A stretch of DNA of 64,000 bases from Symbiodinium natans (Eukaryota; Sar; Dinophyceae; Suessiales; Symbiodiniaceae). The DNA is taken from assembly GCA_905221605.1 (NCBI GenBank), contig CAJNDS010000008.1, forward strand, positions 80,001 through 144,000, given 5' to 3'. A model generated the notes under the pieces. The model was not told the origin of the DNA, ran no database searches, and worked only from the letters and a program-made list of their open reading frames with translations. Position numbers and translations under genes: made by a program. Within the stretch, counting starts at the first letter, position 1; every line of letters begins with the position of its first letter. Shown here in pieces: positions 1 to 9,971 of the stretch.

Positions 1-46
1 TTTGCTTTTGTCATTTTGACTTTGGGGTTGTGGGGCTGGGGCTGGG

Positions 47-130
47 GGAGGGGCTGGAGGGGCTGGAGGGGCTGGAGGGGCTGGAGGGGCTGGAGGGGCT
101 GGAGGGGCTGGAGGGGCTGGAGGGGCTGGG
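47..130. repeat. 9-bp minisatellite
   Basis: About nine tandem copies of CTGGAGGGG. No open frame of interest. Confidence 0.9.
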
Positions 131-1030
131 CTGAGAGGGGGCTGGCTGAAGGGTTTGGCTAATACTTTTCGCGCTGTGAAGGATGAAGGATTATTGCACG
201 AGCTGCTCGTAATGAAACACTTACAATTTCTATTTATCCTGGCCTTGAGGGTTTAGGGTTTAGGGTTTAGGGTTTAGGGTTCAGGGCCTTTCTGGATGGT
301 TATGAGATGGGGGAGTTTGGGGCGTGTTTTTGGGTTTGGGGCTTATATAAGTCTAAGGCTTTTACAAGTTTCGGGCTTATGCTTAATTACGTAGGTTTAG
401 GGTTTAGGTGGGTTTAGGGTTTAATTTCATTTTTTCGCCGGGGTTAGGGTTTAAGGCAGAGTGTTTCGGGTTTAGATCTTGATGGATTAAAGTTCAGGAC
501 TTTGGGTGCTTACTCAGCCTAATGGTCCACGTACCAAACAGTGTAGTATCCTTCCCTAAACCCTAAACCCTAAACCCTAAACCCTAAACTCTAAACTCTA
601 AAACCTAAACCCTAAACCTAAACCGGCTTAAGTGGGTTAGCAGCCTGGGGGTTCAGGGTTTACGGTGTAAGGCTACGAAAATATCCTGAAATCCTAAGCC
701 ACCAAGACCTCTCAACCCTGACCCCAAACCCCTGGACCCTAAGCTACTAGTTGCTCAAGAACCCCGAAAAAACAAAAAAAACTATTACTCCTGATTACGG
801 GTAATATAGGGATTATTGTGTTCTATTCTTTTGGGTTTCTTAAGCAAATAGTAGTAAGCCCTACAAGCCTAGGATGCACAGCAGTACCCTTATTCAGTTC
901 TTTGGGGGGGGTTAGGTTCCTTCTAAGCCCCTTCAGACCAAAAAGGGCACCTTTTTTCATCCCAGCTTACTGGGCCACCTAGAAAGTCCTAAACTCTAAA
1001 CCCTACAGCCCTGAACCAACCCTAAACCCT
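131..1030. other. Degenerate telomere-like DNA, no gene seen
   Basis: Scattered TTTAGGG and CCCTAAA units with short arrays at 247-285 and 555-602. At about 940-985 there is one end of the 'AAAAAGGGCACC' repeat family better preserved at 48345-48584. No convincing coding segment. Confidence 0.6.
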
Positions 1031-1035
1031 AAACC

Positions 1036-1120
1036 ATGGGTCGGCGACAGGCCGCCGATTCGTTTGGCTATGCGCCGCGCGGGGGGCCGAAGACGCTTGG
1101 TCCGAAGATGGCATTGCGAC
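1036..1120 (+). CDS. Exon candidate, unknown protein
   Basis: GC-rich 85-bp island between arrays, open from an ATG (begins MGRRQAADSF). Composition differs from the surrounding repeats. It could be coding or simply unique DNA; no family recognised. Confidence 0.22.
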
Positions 1121-1611
1121 TAAACCTAAAACCTATATCCTTCACCCTTTTCCCTATACCCTATACTTACCCCAAACCCTAAAGCCCAAGCCCTAAGGGG
1201 TCCAGGGTTTAGGGTTTGGGGTTTCGGGTTTAGGGTCGAGGCTGGTTCAGAGTTTGGAGTTTTTGGGCTCAAGGTTGATAGGGTCTAGGGGTATGATTTT
1301 CAGACTGTAAAGGGCTCATGCTTGAATGGTCTGAGGGGTTAGGGTTTAGTTCTTTCTTAGGCTTCAAGGGCTTCGGGTTTGAACACATCCTATGGCAGCC
1401 TTCCCTGTAGGAGGACCTCCACCAGAGGAGACCCCGACCTTAGACGCTCAGACTAAATCTCCCTTGCCTTACTGATGCGAAAAATCTACGGATGCAGGGT
1501 TTTCACTAAACCCAGGGTTTAGGGTTTGGGGTTTGGGGTTTGGGGTTTGGGGTTTAGGGTAAACGAAACCCTGATACCCGAACCCTAGACGGACATCTTC
1601 TTTTTGTTCGT

Positions 1612-1706
1612 AGCCGAATGAGTACACTTTACACTTGTAAGCATACCACAATCCAAAAGAGAGCGGAAAGTGTACACGTTTTTGGGGCTGATGAACTCAG
1701 CAACTA
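1612..1706 (+). mobile_element. Inverted-repeat element, family J (copy 2)
   Basis: Resembles the intron at 36514-36620: shared ACTTTACAC near the left and an ACTCAGCAACTA right end matching the inverse of the left end. Immediately followed by a CCCTAAA array. Confidence 0.55.
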
Positions 1707-1795
1707 GCCCTAAACCCTAAACCCTAAACCCTAAACCCTAAACCCTAAACCCTAAACCCTAGACCCTAGACCCTAGACCCTAAACCCTAAACCCG
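1706..1795 (-). repeat. CCCTAAA array with CCCTAGA variants
   Basis: About 13 telomere-type units; three consecutive units carry the variant CCCTAGA. Confidence 0.95.
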
Positions 1796-1828
1796 AAACC
1801 CGAAGCCCCAACCTTACACACCCGCCAA

Positions 1829-1912
1829 GGCTGCCACACGTGCCCTCAACGATCTGCCCCAGTGCGCAAGAGCCTTCCGAACGGGAGAAGGTCGAGGCCG
1901 GCCATTCGCGGT
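1829..1912 (+). CDS. Exon candidate, unknown protein
   Basis: GC-rich segment between a CCCTAAA array on the left and TTTAGGG on the right, open in one plus frame (starts KAATRALNDLPQ). No family recognised. Confidence 0.25.
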
Positions 1913-2037
1913 TTTAGGGCTTCTTGGGCTTAGGGTTTAGGGTTGTTTAGGGTTTAGGGTTTAGGGATTAAGGTTTAGGGTTTAGGATTTATGCAGGGCT
2001 TATGGTTTAGGGTTTAGGGTTTAGGGAGGGTCCGGGG

Positions 2038-3831
2038 TTTTTTTTTTGCAAAGGTGTGGCTCGGCCCTGTCCCCTTGCAAAGGTGTGGCTTGGCTTGGCT
2101 TGGCTTGGCTGGGCGTGTCCTCTGACCTGGCTTGGCTTGGCTTGGCTCGGCTTGTCCTCTGGCTTGGCTTGGCTCGGCTTGGCTTTCGTTGGCTTGGCTC
2201 CTTGGCTTGGCTTGGCTCGGGTGGGCTCGGCTCGGCTTGGCTTGGCCTGGCTGGCTTGGCTTGGCTTGGCTCGGCGTGGCTTGGCTCGGCTTGGCCTGGC
2301 TTGGGTGCCGACTTCGTTTTGATTTCCCTGTTCTCCCCAGTCGCAAAGATTCTTTTTACCGCGATGTAGCTGTAGCTGGTAGAAATACGTGGAGTGTATA
2401 TATGTAGTATGCGCAAGCATTGAGTTTGCAAATGGCTGCGCCCCCCCAACCCCCCCCGCTTTTTTAAGCCGTGCAAGCTTGCGTCAAAGCATATGAGTCT
2501 TGTTGAAACCCATGATGCAAGCATTGAGTTTGCAAATGGGGGGGGGCTGCGCCCCCCCCAACCCCCCCGCTTTTTTTGAGCCGTGCAAGCTTGCGTCAAA
2601 GCATATGATTCTTGTTGAAACCCATGATGCAAGCATTGAGTTTGCAAATGGGGGGGGGGCTGCGCCCCCCCCAACCCCCCCGCTTTTTTTGAGCCGTGCA
2701 AGCTTGCGTCAAAGCATATGAGTCTTGTTGAAACCCATGATGCAAGCATTGAGTTTGCAAATGGGGGGGGCTGCGCCCCCCCCAACCCCCCCGCTTTTTT
2801 AAGCCGTGCAAGCTTGCGTCAAAGCATATGAGTCTTGTTGAAACCCATGATGCAAGCATTAAGTTTGCAAATGGCCCCCCCGGTGTTGGAACCCATGATG
2901 CAAGCATTGAGTTTGCAAATGGGGGGGGCTGCGCCCCCCCCAACCCCCCCGCTTTTTTAAGCCGTGCAAGCTTGCATCAAAGCATAAGAGTCTTTTTGAA
3001 ACCCATGATGCAAGCATTGAGTTTGCAAATGGGGGGGGGCTGCGCCCCCCCCAACCCCCCCGCTTTTTTAAGCCGTGCAAGCTTGCGTCAAAGCATATGA
3101 TTCTTGTTGAAACCCATGATGCAAGCATTGAGTTTGCAAATGGGGGGGGCTGCGCCCCCCCCAACCCCCCCGCTTTTTTTGAGCCGTGCAAGCTTGCGTC
3201 AAAGCATATGAGTCTTGTTGAAACCCATGATGCAAGCATTGAGTTTGCAAATGGGGGGGGCTGCGCCCCCCCCAACCCCCCCGCTTTTTTAAGCCGTGCA
3301 AGCTTGCGTCAAAGCATATGAGTCTTGTTGAAACCCATGATGCAAGCATTAAGTTTGCAAATGGCCCCCCCGGTGTTGGAACCCATGATGCAAGCATTGA
3401 GTTTGCAAATGGGGGGGGCTGCGCCCCCCCCAACCCCCCCGCTTTTTTAAGCCGTGCAAGCTTGCATCAAAGCATAAGAGTCTTTTTGAAACCCATGATG
3501 CAAGCATTGAGTTTTCAAATGGGGGGGGGCTGCGCCCCCCCCAACCCCCCGCTTCTGAAAGCCGTGCAAGCTTGTTTCAAAGCATATGAGTTTTTTTGAA
3601 ACCTAGAGGCAAGCATTGAGTTTGCAAATAAGGGGGAGGGAGTCGGGGTGGTGAGAGTGGGGGGTGGGGGGGAGTGGGGAGGGGGGTGGGGGGGGGGGGG
3701 GGGGGGGGGGGGGGGGTGGGGGGTGTTGGTGGGGGGGGGTGGGTGGGGGGGGTGGACGTGGAGGGGAAGGGGGTTACCGAGCCACACCTTTGCAAGAGGA
3801 CAGGGCCGAGCCACACCTTTGCAAAAAAAAA
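2038..3831 (+). mobile_element. 1.8-kb terminal-inverted-repeat element, copy 1
   Basis: The two ends are inverted copies of about 52 bp with one visible mismatch; each end holds two copies of GCAAAGGTGTGGCT. Inside, in order: a degenerate GGCTT/GGCTC tract (2088-2305), a unique 100-bp spacer, a satellite of about 111-bp units (2413-3630), and a G-rich tract (3635-3770). No transposase frame is visible; all long frames are repeat translations. The second copy is at 28525-29750. Non-autonomous element by inference. Confidence 0.85.
2413..3630. repeat. 111-bp satellite with a 490-bp higher-order period
   Basis: Units start at 2413, 2517, 2629, 2742, 2852, 2900, 3010, 3121, 3232, 3342, 3390, 3500 and 3610. 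Most spacings are 110-113 bp; a 48-bp short unit occurs twice, giving a 490-bp higher-order repeat. Each unit has a G-run/C-run pair around CTGCG able to form a GC-only hairpin. Confidence 0.93.
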
Positions 3832-3850
3832 CCCCTCCGCCGGTTTAGGG

Positions 3851-4161
3851 ATTAATGTTGGACCCTCTTTAATCTGTAGGGCACCCCCCCCCCCCCCCCC
3901 CCCTGAACAGTCGAGGCGTGGATGGGAGCCTGATTACACGGCCCCGGGGGCTTATATGATTTCAATAGGGAGAAGTTTAGATAGGTTTAAAAGGGGCAGC
4001 GATGCCCGGTTATCTTTTCTTAAGGCGCGCCACGTGGAATTTTCTTACGGCGCCCGGACGAGTTGACTTTAAAGAGGACCCCGTAAACAGTCAGGGGTGA
4101 ATAATTCGGCCAAATTGACTTTAAAGGGGAGGCCCCTACTAAAGAGGGTCCAACATTAAGG
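3851..4161. mobile_element. Inverted-repeat element, family K
   Basis: About 310 bp bounded by a perfect 20-bp inverted repeat beginning TTAATGTTGGACCC. Both outer flanks are telomere-repeat DNA, so the element sits in or beside an array. Contains a 20-bp C-run at about 3885-3903. No coding frame. Confidence 0.8.
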
Positions 4162-4312
4162 TTTAGGGTTTAGGGTTTAGGGCCTAGGGTTTAGGGTTTA
4201 GGGTTTAGGGTTTAGGGCCTAGGGTTTAGGGTTTAGGGCCTAGGGTTTAGGGTTTAGGGTTTAGGGTTTAGGGCCTAGGGTTTAGGGTTCAGGGTTTAGG
4301 GTTTAGGGCTTA
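4162..4312 (+). repeat. TTTAGGG array with GGGCCTA variants
   Basis: About 20 units; a GGGCCTA variant recurs, suggesting local homogenisation. Confidence 0.93.
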
Positions 4313-4406
4313 AGGTTCAGGGATGCTTGGGCTTGGGGGGTTTCGGGCTGTTTCGGGCTTCGGAGGGCTTCCGCGGGGCTTTAGAGTTTGTGAGGTCTGA
4401 GCGTTT

Positions 4407-4463
4407 AGGGTTTAGGGTTTAGGGTTTGGGTTTAGGGTTTAGGGTTTAGGGTTTAGGGTTTAG
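4407..4463 (+). repeat. TTTAGGG array
   Basis: About eight units, followed by three copies of a GGGTGAA variant. Confidence 0.93.
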
Positions 4464-4644
4464 GGTGAAGGGTGAAGGGTGAAGGGTGAGAGGGAGAGAG
4501 ATCACCCCAAGTACAAGAAAGTGCACCAATGGCAACTCAGGCCCTCGAGCACGACCAACACTGAACAGGAACCTGGGGTAGAGGGGTAGTGTGGATGCCC
4601 TCAACCCTAAACCCTAAACCCTAACCCCTAAACCCTAAACCCAG

Positions 4645-4732
4645 TCTGGGGGCAGTAGAACGCTTCGATGTTTGTTCCTTCTGCGCACACAGAGCTGCCA
4701 GCAGGTGAGCATCGTCAAGAAGCTTCTTGGCC
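4645..4732 (-). CDS. Exon candidate, unknown protein (minus strand)
   Basis: Open on the minus strand (VAKKLLDDAHLLAALCAQ and onward). On that strand it runs straight into GTTTAGGG, which would give a GT donor. No family recognised. Confidence 0.3.
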
Positions 4733-5084
4733 ACTAGAAGGTGGGTGTTTCATGCTCTTTCCCCAAGTTAGGAATCCTTATAGTCCTAAGCCAAAAGACT
4801 TAAACCCTGAACCCTAATCCCTAAACCCGAAACCCTAAACCCTAAACCCTAAACCCTACGCTACGGCATGGTCAGGTTAGTTGTCTTGTGGACCCCATAG
4901 TCGACCCAGAGCACATAGGCACCTAATCTTTTAGGTAAGGTTCCCATACAGCCGCGTTCGACCAAGAAGGTGTTAGGGTTTAGGATTTCGGGTTTAGGAC
5001 TTGGGGAATTACGGTTTAGGGTTTACTGTAGAGTTTGAGAATTCCTAGGTGACTCTGGGACCTGGGAAACAGGAAAGTATGCCA

Positions 5085-5150
5085 CCCTAAACCCTAAACC
5101 CTAAACCCTAAACCCTAAACCCTAAACCCTAAACCCTAAACCCTAAACCT
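5085..5150 (-). repeat. CCCTAAA array
   Basis: Nine to ten units. Confidence 0.95.
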
Positions 5151-5174
5151 CTCTTTCATATATGATGTAAATGT

Positions 5175-5432
5175 TATGGTTTTACTGGGCAAGGTCGTTT
5201 CGTCCAAAAAGCGACCTTGCCCAGTAAAAAAAATGACCTTGCCCAGTGAGGAAATGACCTTGCCCAGTAAAAATGTTACTGGGCAAGGTCATTTTTTTAC
5301 TGGGCAAGGTCATCTTTTTGCTGGGCAAGGTCATTTTTTTTACTGGGCAAGGTCATTACTGGGCAAGGCCATTTTTTTCTGGGCAAGGTCCTTTTTTACT
5401 GGGCAAGGTCCTTTTTTTACTGGGCAAAGTCG
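5175..5432. repeat. Cluster of alternating inverted ACTGGGCAAGGTC repeats
   Basis: The 13-mer ACTGGGCAAGGTC occurs about nine times on the plus strand; three inverse copies lie at about 5211-5269. Spacers are T- or A-runs. The block can fold into several alternative hairpins. The frame through it is a repeat translation. Confidence 0.9.
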
Positions 5433-5569
5433 TTCCATAAGTGAAATATTTTCTTAATGTTGTCGGCTTCTTTGGGCGGGTGGGTATTTTTCTGGAGTAA
5501 TTTCTTGACTAGTGAATGCTTGGACTTGAGATGCTGAACCCTAAACCCTAAACCCTAAACCCGAAGCAG

Positions 5570-8500
5570 ACTCCCGAGGCTCTTAGAGAGCTACCTGACC
5601 CTGGTCAAGAAGAACATCGCCGACTCGGCGCCGGAAACAAGAGGGCTCTAAGTGCAGGAAAGAAAAGGGCTTAGGGTTTTGGGGTTTAGGGTTTAGGGGT
5701 TTAGGGTTTTTGGGTTTTTGGGTTTGGGGTTTAGGGCTTAGGCTTTAGGGTGCACCGTTTGGTGTTTTGGGGTTCAGGATTTGGGGTTTAGGGTTTAAGG
5801 TCTGAGGTGTAGGGTGTAAGGTCTGTGGTTTACGGTTTGTGGTTTAGGGTAAGAGGTTTGATGACAGCGCCAGGACGACGTACATCGCAGTAATGATAGA
5901 ACCTGAGGGTAAACCTGCACCCTGAAACCTAAACCCTGCACCCTTAGGAAATTTCCATCGTGTGTGAAGTGTTCAGCCTTCAGCCTGACAAATCCTCAGC
6001 CACAGACCCCAAGACCCTAAACCCTGCACCCTCAACTACCCTAGACCCCAAAACCCTAAACCCTAAACCTGGAGTCGTCCTCATTCTTGCCAATCGCATG
6101 CCTAAACCTTAAACCCCAACCCCTTCCCCCTCACAATCCTCTGCGTTGGGAGACTGCAGCCTGAAATCGCTACCTGCTAAACCCTACTAGTACACAATAG
6201 AACAAATCTGTGGGAGATGAGATTAGGGTTTATCAGGCAGAATTCAATGGGGACAGAATACAGGGGTACAAATACGTATGTACATATACATATATATATA
6301 TACACACAATGCATATGTGGCTCCTTCTGGCTTGCCCAAAATCTGACTCGGCAGATGAGTTGGAAAGGTGGCACGATATGATGCAAACGCAGCATCCCAT
6401 CAGTCATTCATCTTGCACAACAGCGAGGGATGGCCGTAAATCAACAATAAACCCTAAACCCTTTAGGGGTGGAGTTTAAGTGTGTGTGGTGGGGGGGGAC
6501 GAAATCAGGGTCGGGGTTTGGTGAGTGATTTGCAGAATCCAGTAGTAAATTCACATCCTATCTTTCAACAAGATGAAGATGCAGATAAGAGAATCACAAT
6601 TTTAAAATACTTGATTACTATCCATCCTGTTGAATGGGATAACTTTCTGCAATTTATTGAAGCTGTTAATATGGAGCATGCGTTATCAGAATTTCAAGGC
6701 ATGCCAGGAACTGTGCAGGAGTGGGGGGAGGGGGGGGGGAGGGGGAAGGGGGGGGGAGGGGGAGGCCCTATAACAAGAAATCGTCTTGCGCTTGCGCGAG
6801 GCATCTGGCTTAAACACCCCTGCTTTGATCTCCTTCAACATGGCAACGTAGGAACGAAGCGGAGCACTCAAAAGTTTACGCCAGCGTCTGGATTCCACAC
6901 GAAGCTGTAGAGGCCATGGTTAGGGCATGTGGGGGGGAATGTGGGGGGGTATGTGGGGGGTATCTGGGGGGTATGTGGGGGGTATGTGGGGGTATGTGCG
7001 TCCACGAGCCCGCACAGCTGCCTTGCTTCAACGCCCAACGATCAGGAGCTCGGGCAATCCTCGCAGAGTGACTGCAGCTCAAGCTGCTTTGGGGGTAGTG
7101 GCCAAGTTGTCTCCCGAGCTGACGCGGAAGACCCTTTTTTTCGTGTTTTTTCGTGGGCCGTAAGATGGGTGGCGTACAGCCGTACTTCTTGATTTTAGCG
7201 GCGGGGCTTAGCTTCTGCGGTTCTTTTGCCTCGGATTGTTGCAAGAATGTTCGATGCTCAGATGCCTTGCGCCTGTGCGTGAACAAGTTTGACCTGGTAT
7301 CAGCAGGCATTTGTGAAACACCCACGGAGCTTGTACACTGCCCAAGATGGACCCACAGCCGAACAGGTCCGGCCCTGGCCTTCCCTACCTCTTGAACCAT
7401 TTCCCTTACCTCATCCACTGAACCCTAAACGGCTGCTTGCCTGAAAATGCAGGCGTGCGCCGATCTTTGCAGCAGGAAGGATCAGTAGGCCGGCGTGGGG
7501 CCCTGGGCCGTGGAACAGGTGCTGAAGCATGCGAGGGTGCGACGACTGGGACTGAGCCATCGGGAAGTCCCGTCTCGGTACAAACGGGGGGGTTCCGAAC
7601 TAAGGGGTACCTTGGGGAATTTAGGTACATTTGGGTAAGCTCCGATATGCAAATGTATAGAAAATCAGTGTATTTAGCATATAGACACATACGGGCCCCC
7701 CTCAGGACCGCACATAGTCGAGCCGCTGCAAGAGAAAAAGAGTGCCAGCAAGTCGCGCGCCTTGTGAGCTCACTTCCACACGCCCCCTGCGAGTAAGAAA
7801 ACGAGTTGTCATGCTCAGCAGCTGAGTCCCTGGAAGTGAAAATGCCCCCGTGCGAGTTCATCTTTTCCGGAAGTCTTTTTGGCTTTGTAGCGCAGTGCTT
7901 TCCGGGGCCCTTTGCTTGTACAATTTCGAGCCCGAGGATCGTTGTTCCTAATAAAGGAGGATGGTGACGAGGTTACGAGGTTGTTTCCGGGGGTCCTTGT
8001 CCACAGTGAGTCTGCCCGTTATTTGCTGGAATGGATCGTGCTGTCGGGCACTACGTTGCATTCATGATTCAATGCGGTCTGTGGAGTTGGTGCACTGACC
8101 CCTGCTGCTAGGCACTGGTTTCACGGCACTGCGTCGCATGAAGCTACACAAGGTTGGGGATCCGACGGTCCATCGTGATGCCAGCGCCAGGGACATTGAT
8201 TCCGAGTGAGGTAGAGCTATAGCGCGCCCACATTCCCGATTCCATCAGCAGCATTGGAGGAGCAACAGCTACCTCCCAGTGTCCCATGCTTGGAACAGCT
8301 ACCCCTCCCAGTGTCCCATGCTTGGCACAGCTACCCCTCCAAGTGTTCCATGCTTGGAACAGCTACCACTCCCAGTGTTCCATGCTGGGAACAGCTACCC
8401 CTCCCAGTGTTCCATGCTCGATTCCATGCTCTCAGAAGCTGCCCCTCCCAGTGTTCCATGCTTGGGACAGCTGTCCCTCCCAGGGTTGGAACAGCTGCCC

Positions 8501-9921
8501 TCCCAGTGTTGCATGCTTGGAACAGGTACCCCCTCCCAGTGTTCCACTCCCAGTGTTCCATGCTGGGAACAGCTACCCCTCCCAGTGTTCCATGCTCGAT
8601 TCCACGCTCTCAGAAGCTGCCCCTCCCAGTGTTCCGTGACAGCTACCCCTTGCAGTGCACTGAAATTCGTGCTAGCATCAGCCGCAGTTGGCTGCCTGTT
8701 CGTTTTACAAGCGTGGAACGCTGGGAGGGGTAGCTGTTCCAAGCATGGAACACTGGGAGCAGCATGGAACACTGGGAGGGGGTAGCTGTTCCAAGCATGG
8801 AACACTGGGAGGGACAGCTGAAGACTGGGACGGGGCACGGAACACTGGGAGGGGTAGCTGTTAGCTGTTCCAGGATGGAACACTGGGAGGGGCAGCTGTT
8901 CCAAGCATGGAATGCTGGGATGGGTAGCTAGCTCTTCCTTATTTTTTCGCTCGACAGGCTCGTATGGTCTTTTGCTGGGCCAGCCATCATGCAGCTGAAA
9001 GCCCTGTTATGCTTCCTGAAACTTCTAAACGAAGGAAAACGCGTGCGCGAGAGTGTTTCAAAACATGGCAACCGTTTCTCACTCCCCGAAACCCTAAAAC
9101 CTAAACCCTCAATCCTAAACCCTAACTTGCTGATGAGGAAGATGCCAAGCGGACGAAGTGGGGGAACTACTTGCCCGCTGCACTCCCTGCATGTCGAGGC
9201 GTGCATCAATCCCAAAAATGCCAAGCCCTTGTGCCATGATCTCTTGGCCCGTCAAGGGCCTCCGGGCGTGCAACGCTCATCAGTGGGGACTGGTCTCCGT
9301 ACGTGTTTTTTTCCGTGATTTCAACATTTCGACTTGAACGTTCCTGGCACTGACTCAAGCTCAGAACGGTTGGACTTGTCACCTGTAGGTTGCCTCAGCT
9401 CCGTTTCTCGACATACTTGCCAAGTTTCCAAAGCAGTCGCCGAGAGGAGGAGAATCCAGATTATTAACAAGATACGTGATACAAATAGTCTTCATCGTGA
9501 AATGTTAAGAATATATGTTTATGATTGTTTATGATTAATACGCACAATCTCTTTCAAATATTTGTTGCTTATCATGTTTACATTAATCAATTCTTTTATA
9601 CAAAAATTGACAGCCTCTGATGCAGTAAGGGAACTGTTTTCGCTCAAAGCTCCATAAAGGCAAAAATGGGTTCCATGGGCTTTTAAAACCGGATTCTTGG
9701 GTCGTTACATGGGCATGCTACAGATAGTACATGGGGTTCCATGGGCTTTTACGCTGGATTCTAGGGTCCTTACGTGGGCATGCTACCGATGGTACATTGA
9801 GGAAAGGTCTATGTTGACTTTGTGCTTCTCCGTCCCCTTTTTGCTTCACGCCAAATGGGTAGAGGGGCACCTTGAACCCAAACACGAAAAGCCTACACCC
9901 CGACTTGTGGCGCCGCCCACA

Positions 9922-9971
<50 letters not shown>

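Noticed and set aside
1256-1274. TTTTGGGCTCAAG, resembling the end of the dinoflagellate spliced leader
   Set aside because: One inserted G and a mismatched 5' part; no donor of the right kind and no small-RNA context. A similar partial match at 16735 (GCCATTTTGGGCC) also fails.
2007-3600. Several 75-254-codon frames on both strands (SQAKPSQAKP, MGGAQPPPFANSML types)
   Set aside because: They translate the GGCTT tract and 111-bp satellite of the 1.8-kb element; the same peptides recur with every unit.
5176-5457. 93-codon frame over the ACTGGGCAAGGTC repeats
   Set aside because: Repeat translation (GQGHFFTGQG pattern).
8254-8904. Three plus and two minus frames of 76-169 codons
   Set aside because: Translations of the 25-33-bp minisatellite arms; all frames stay open because the unit lacks stops.
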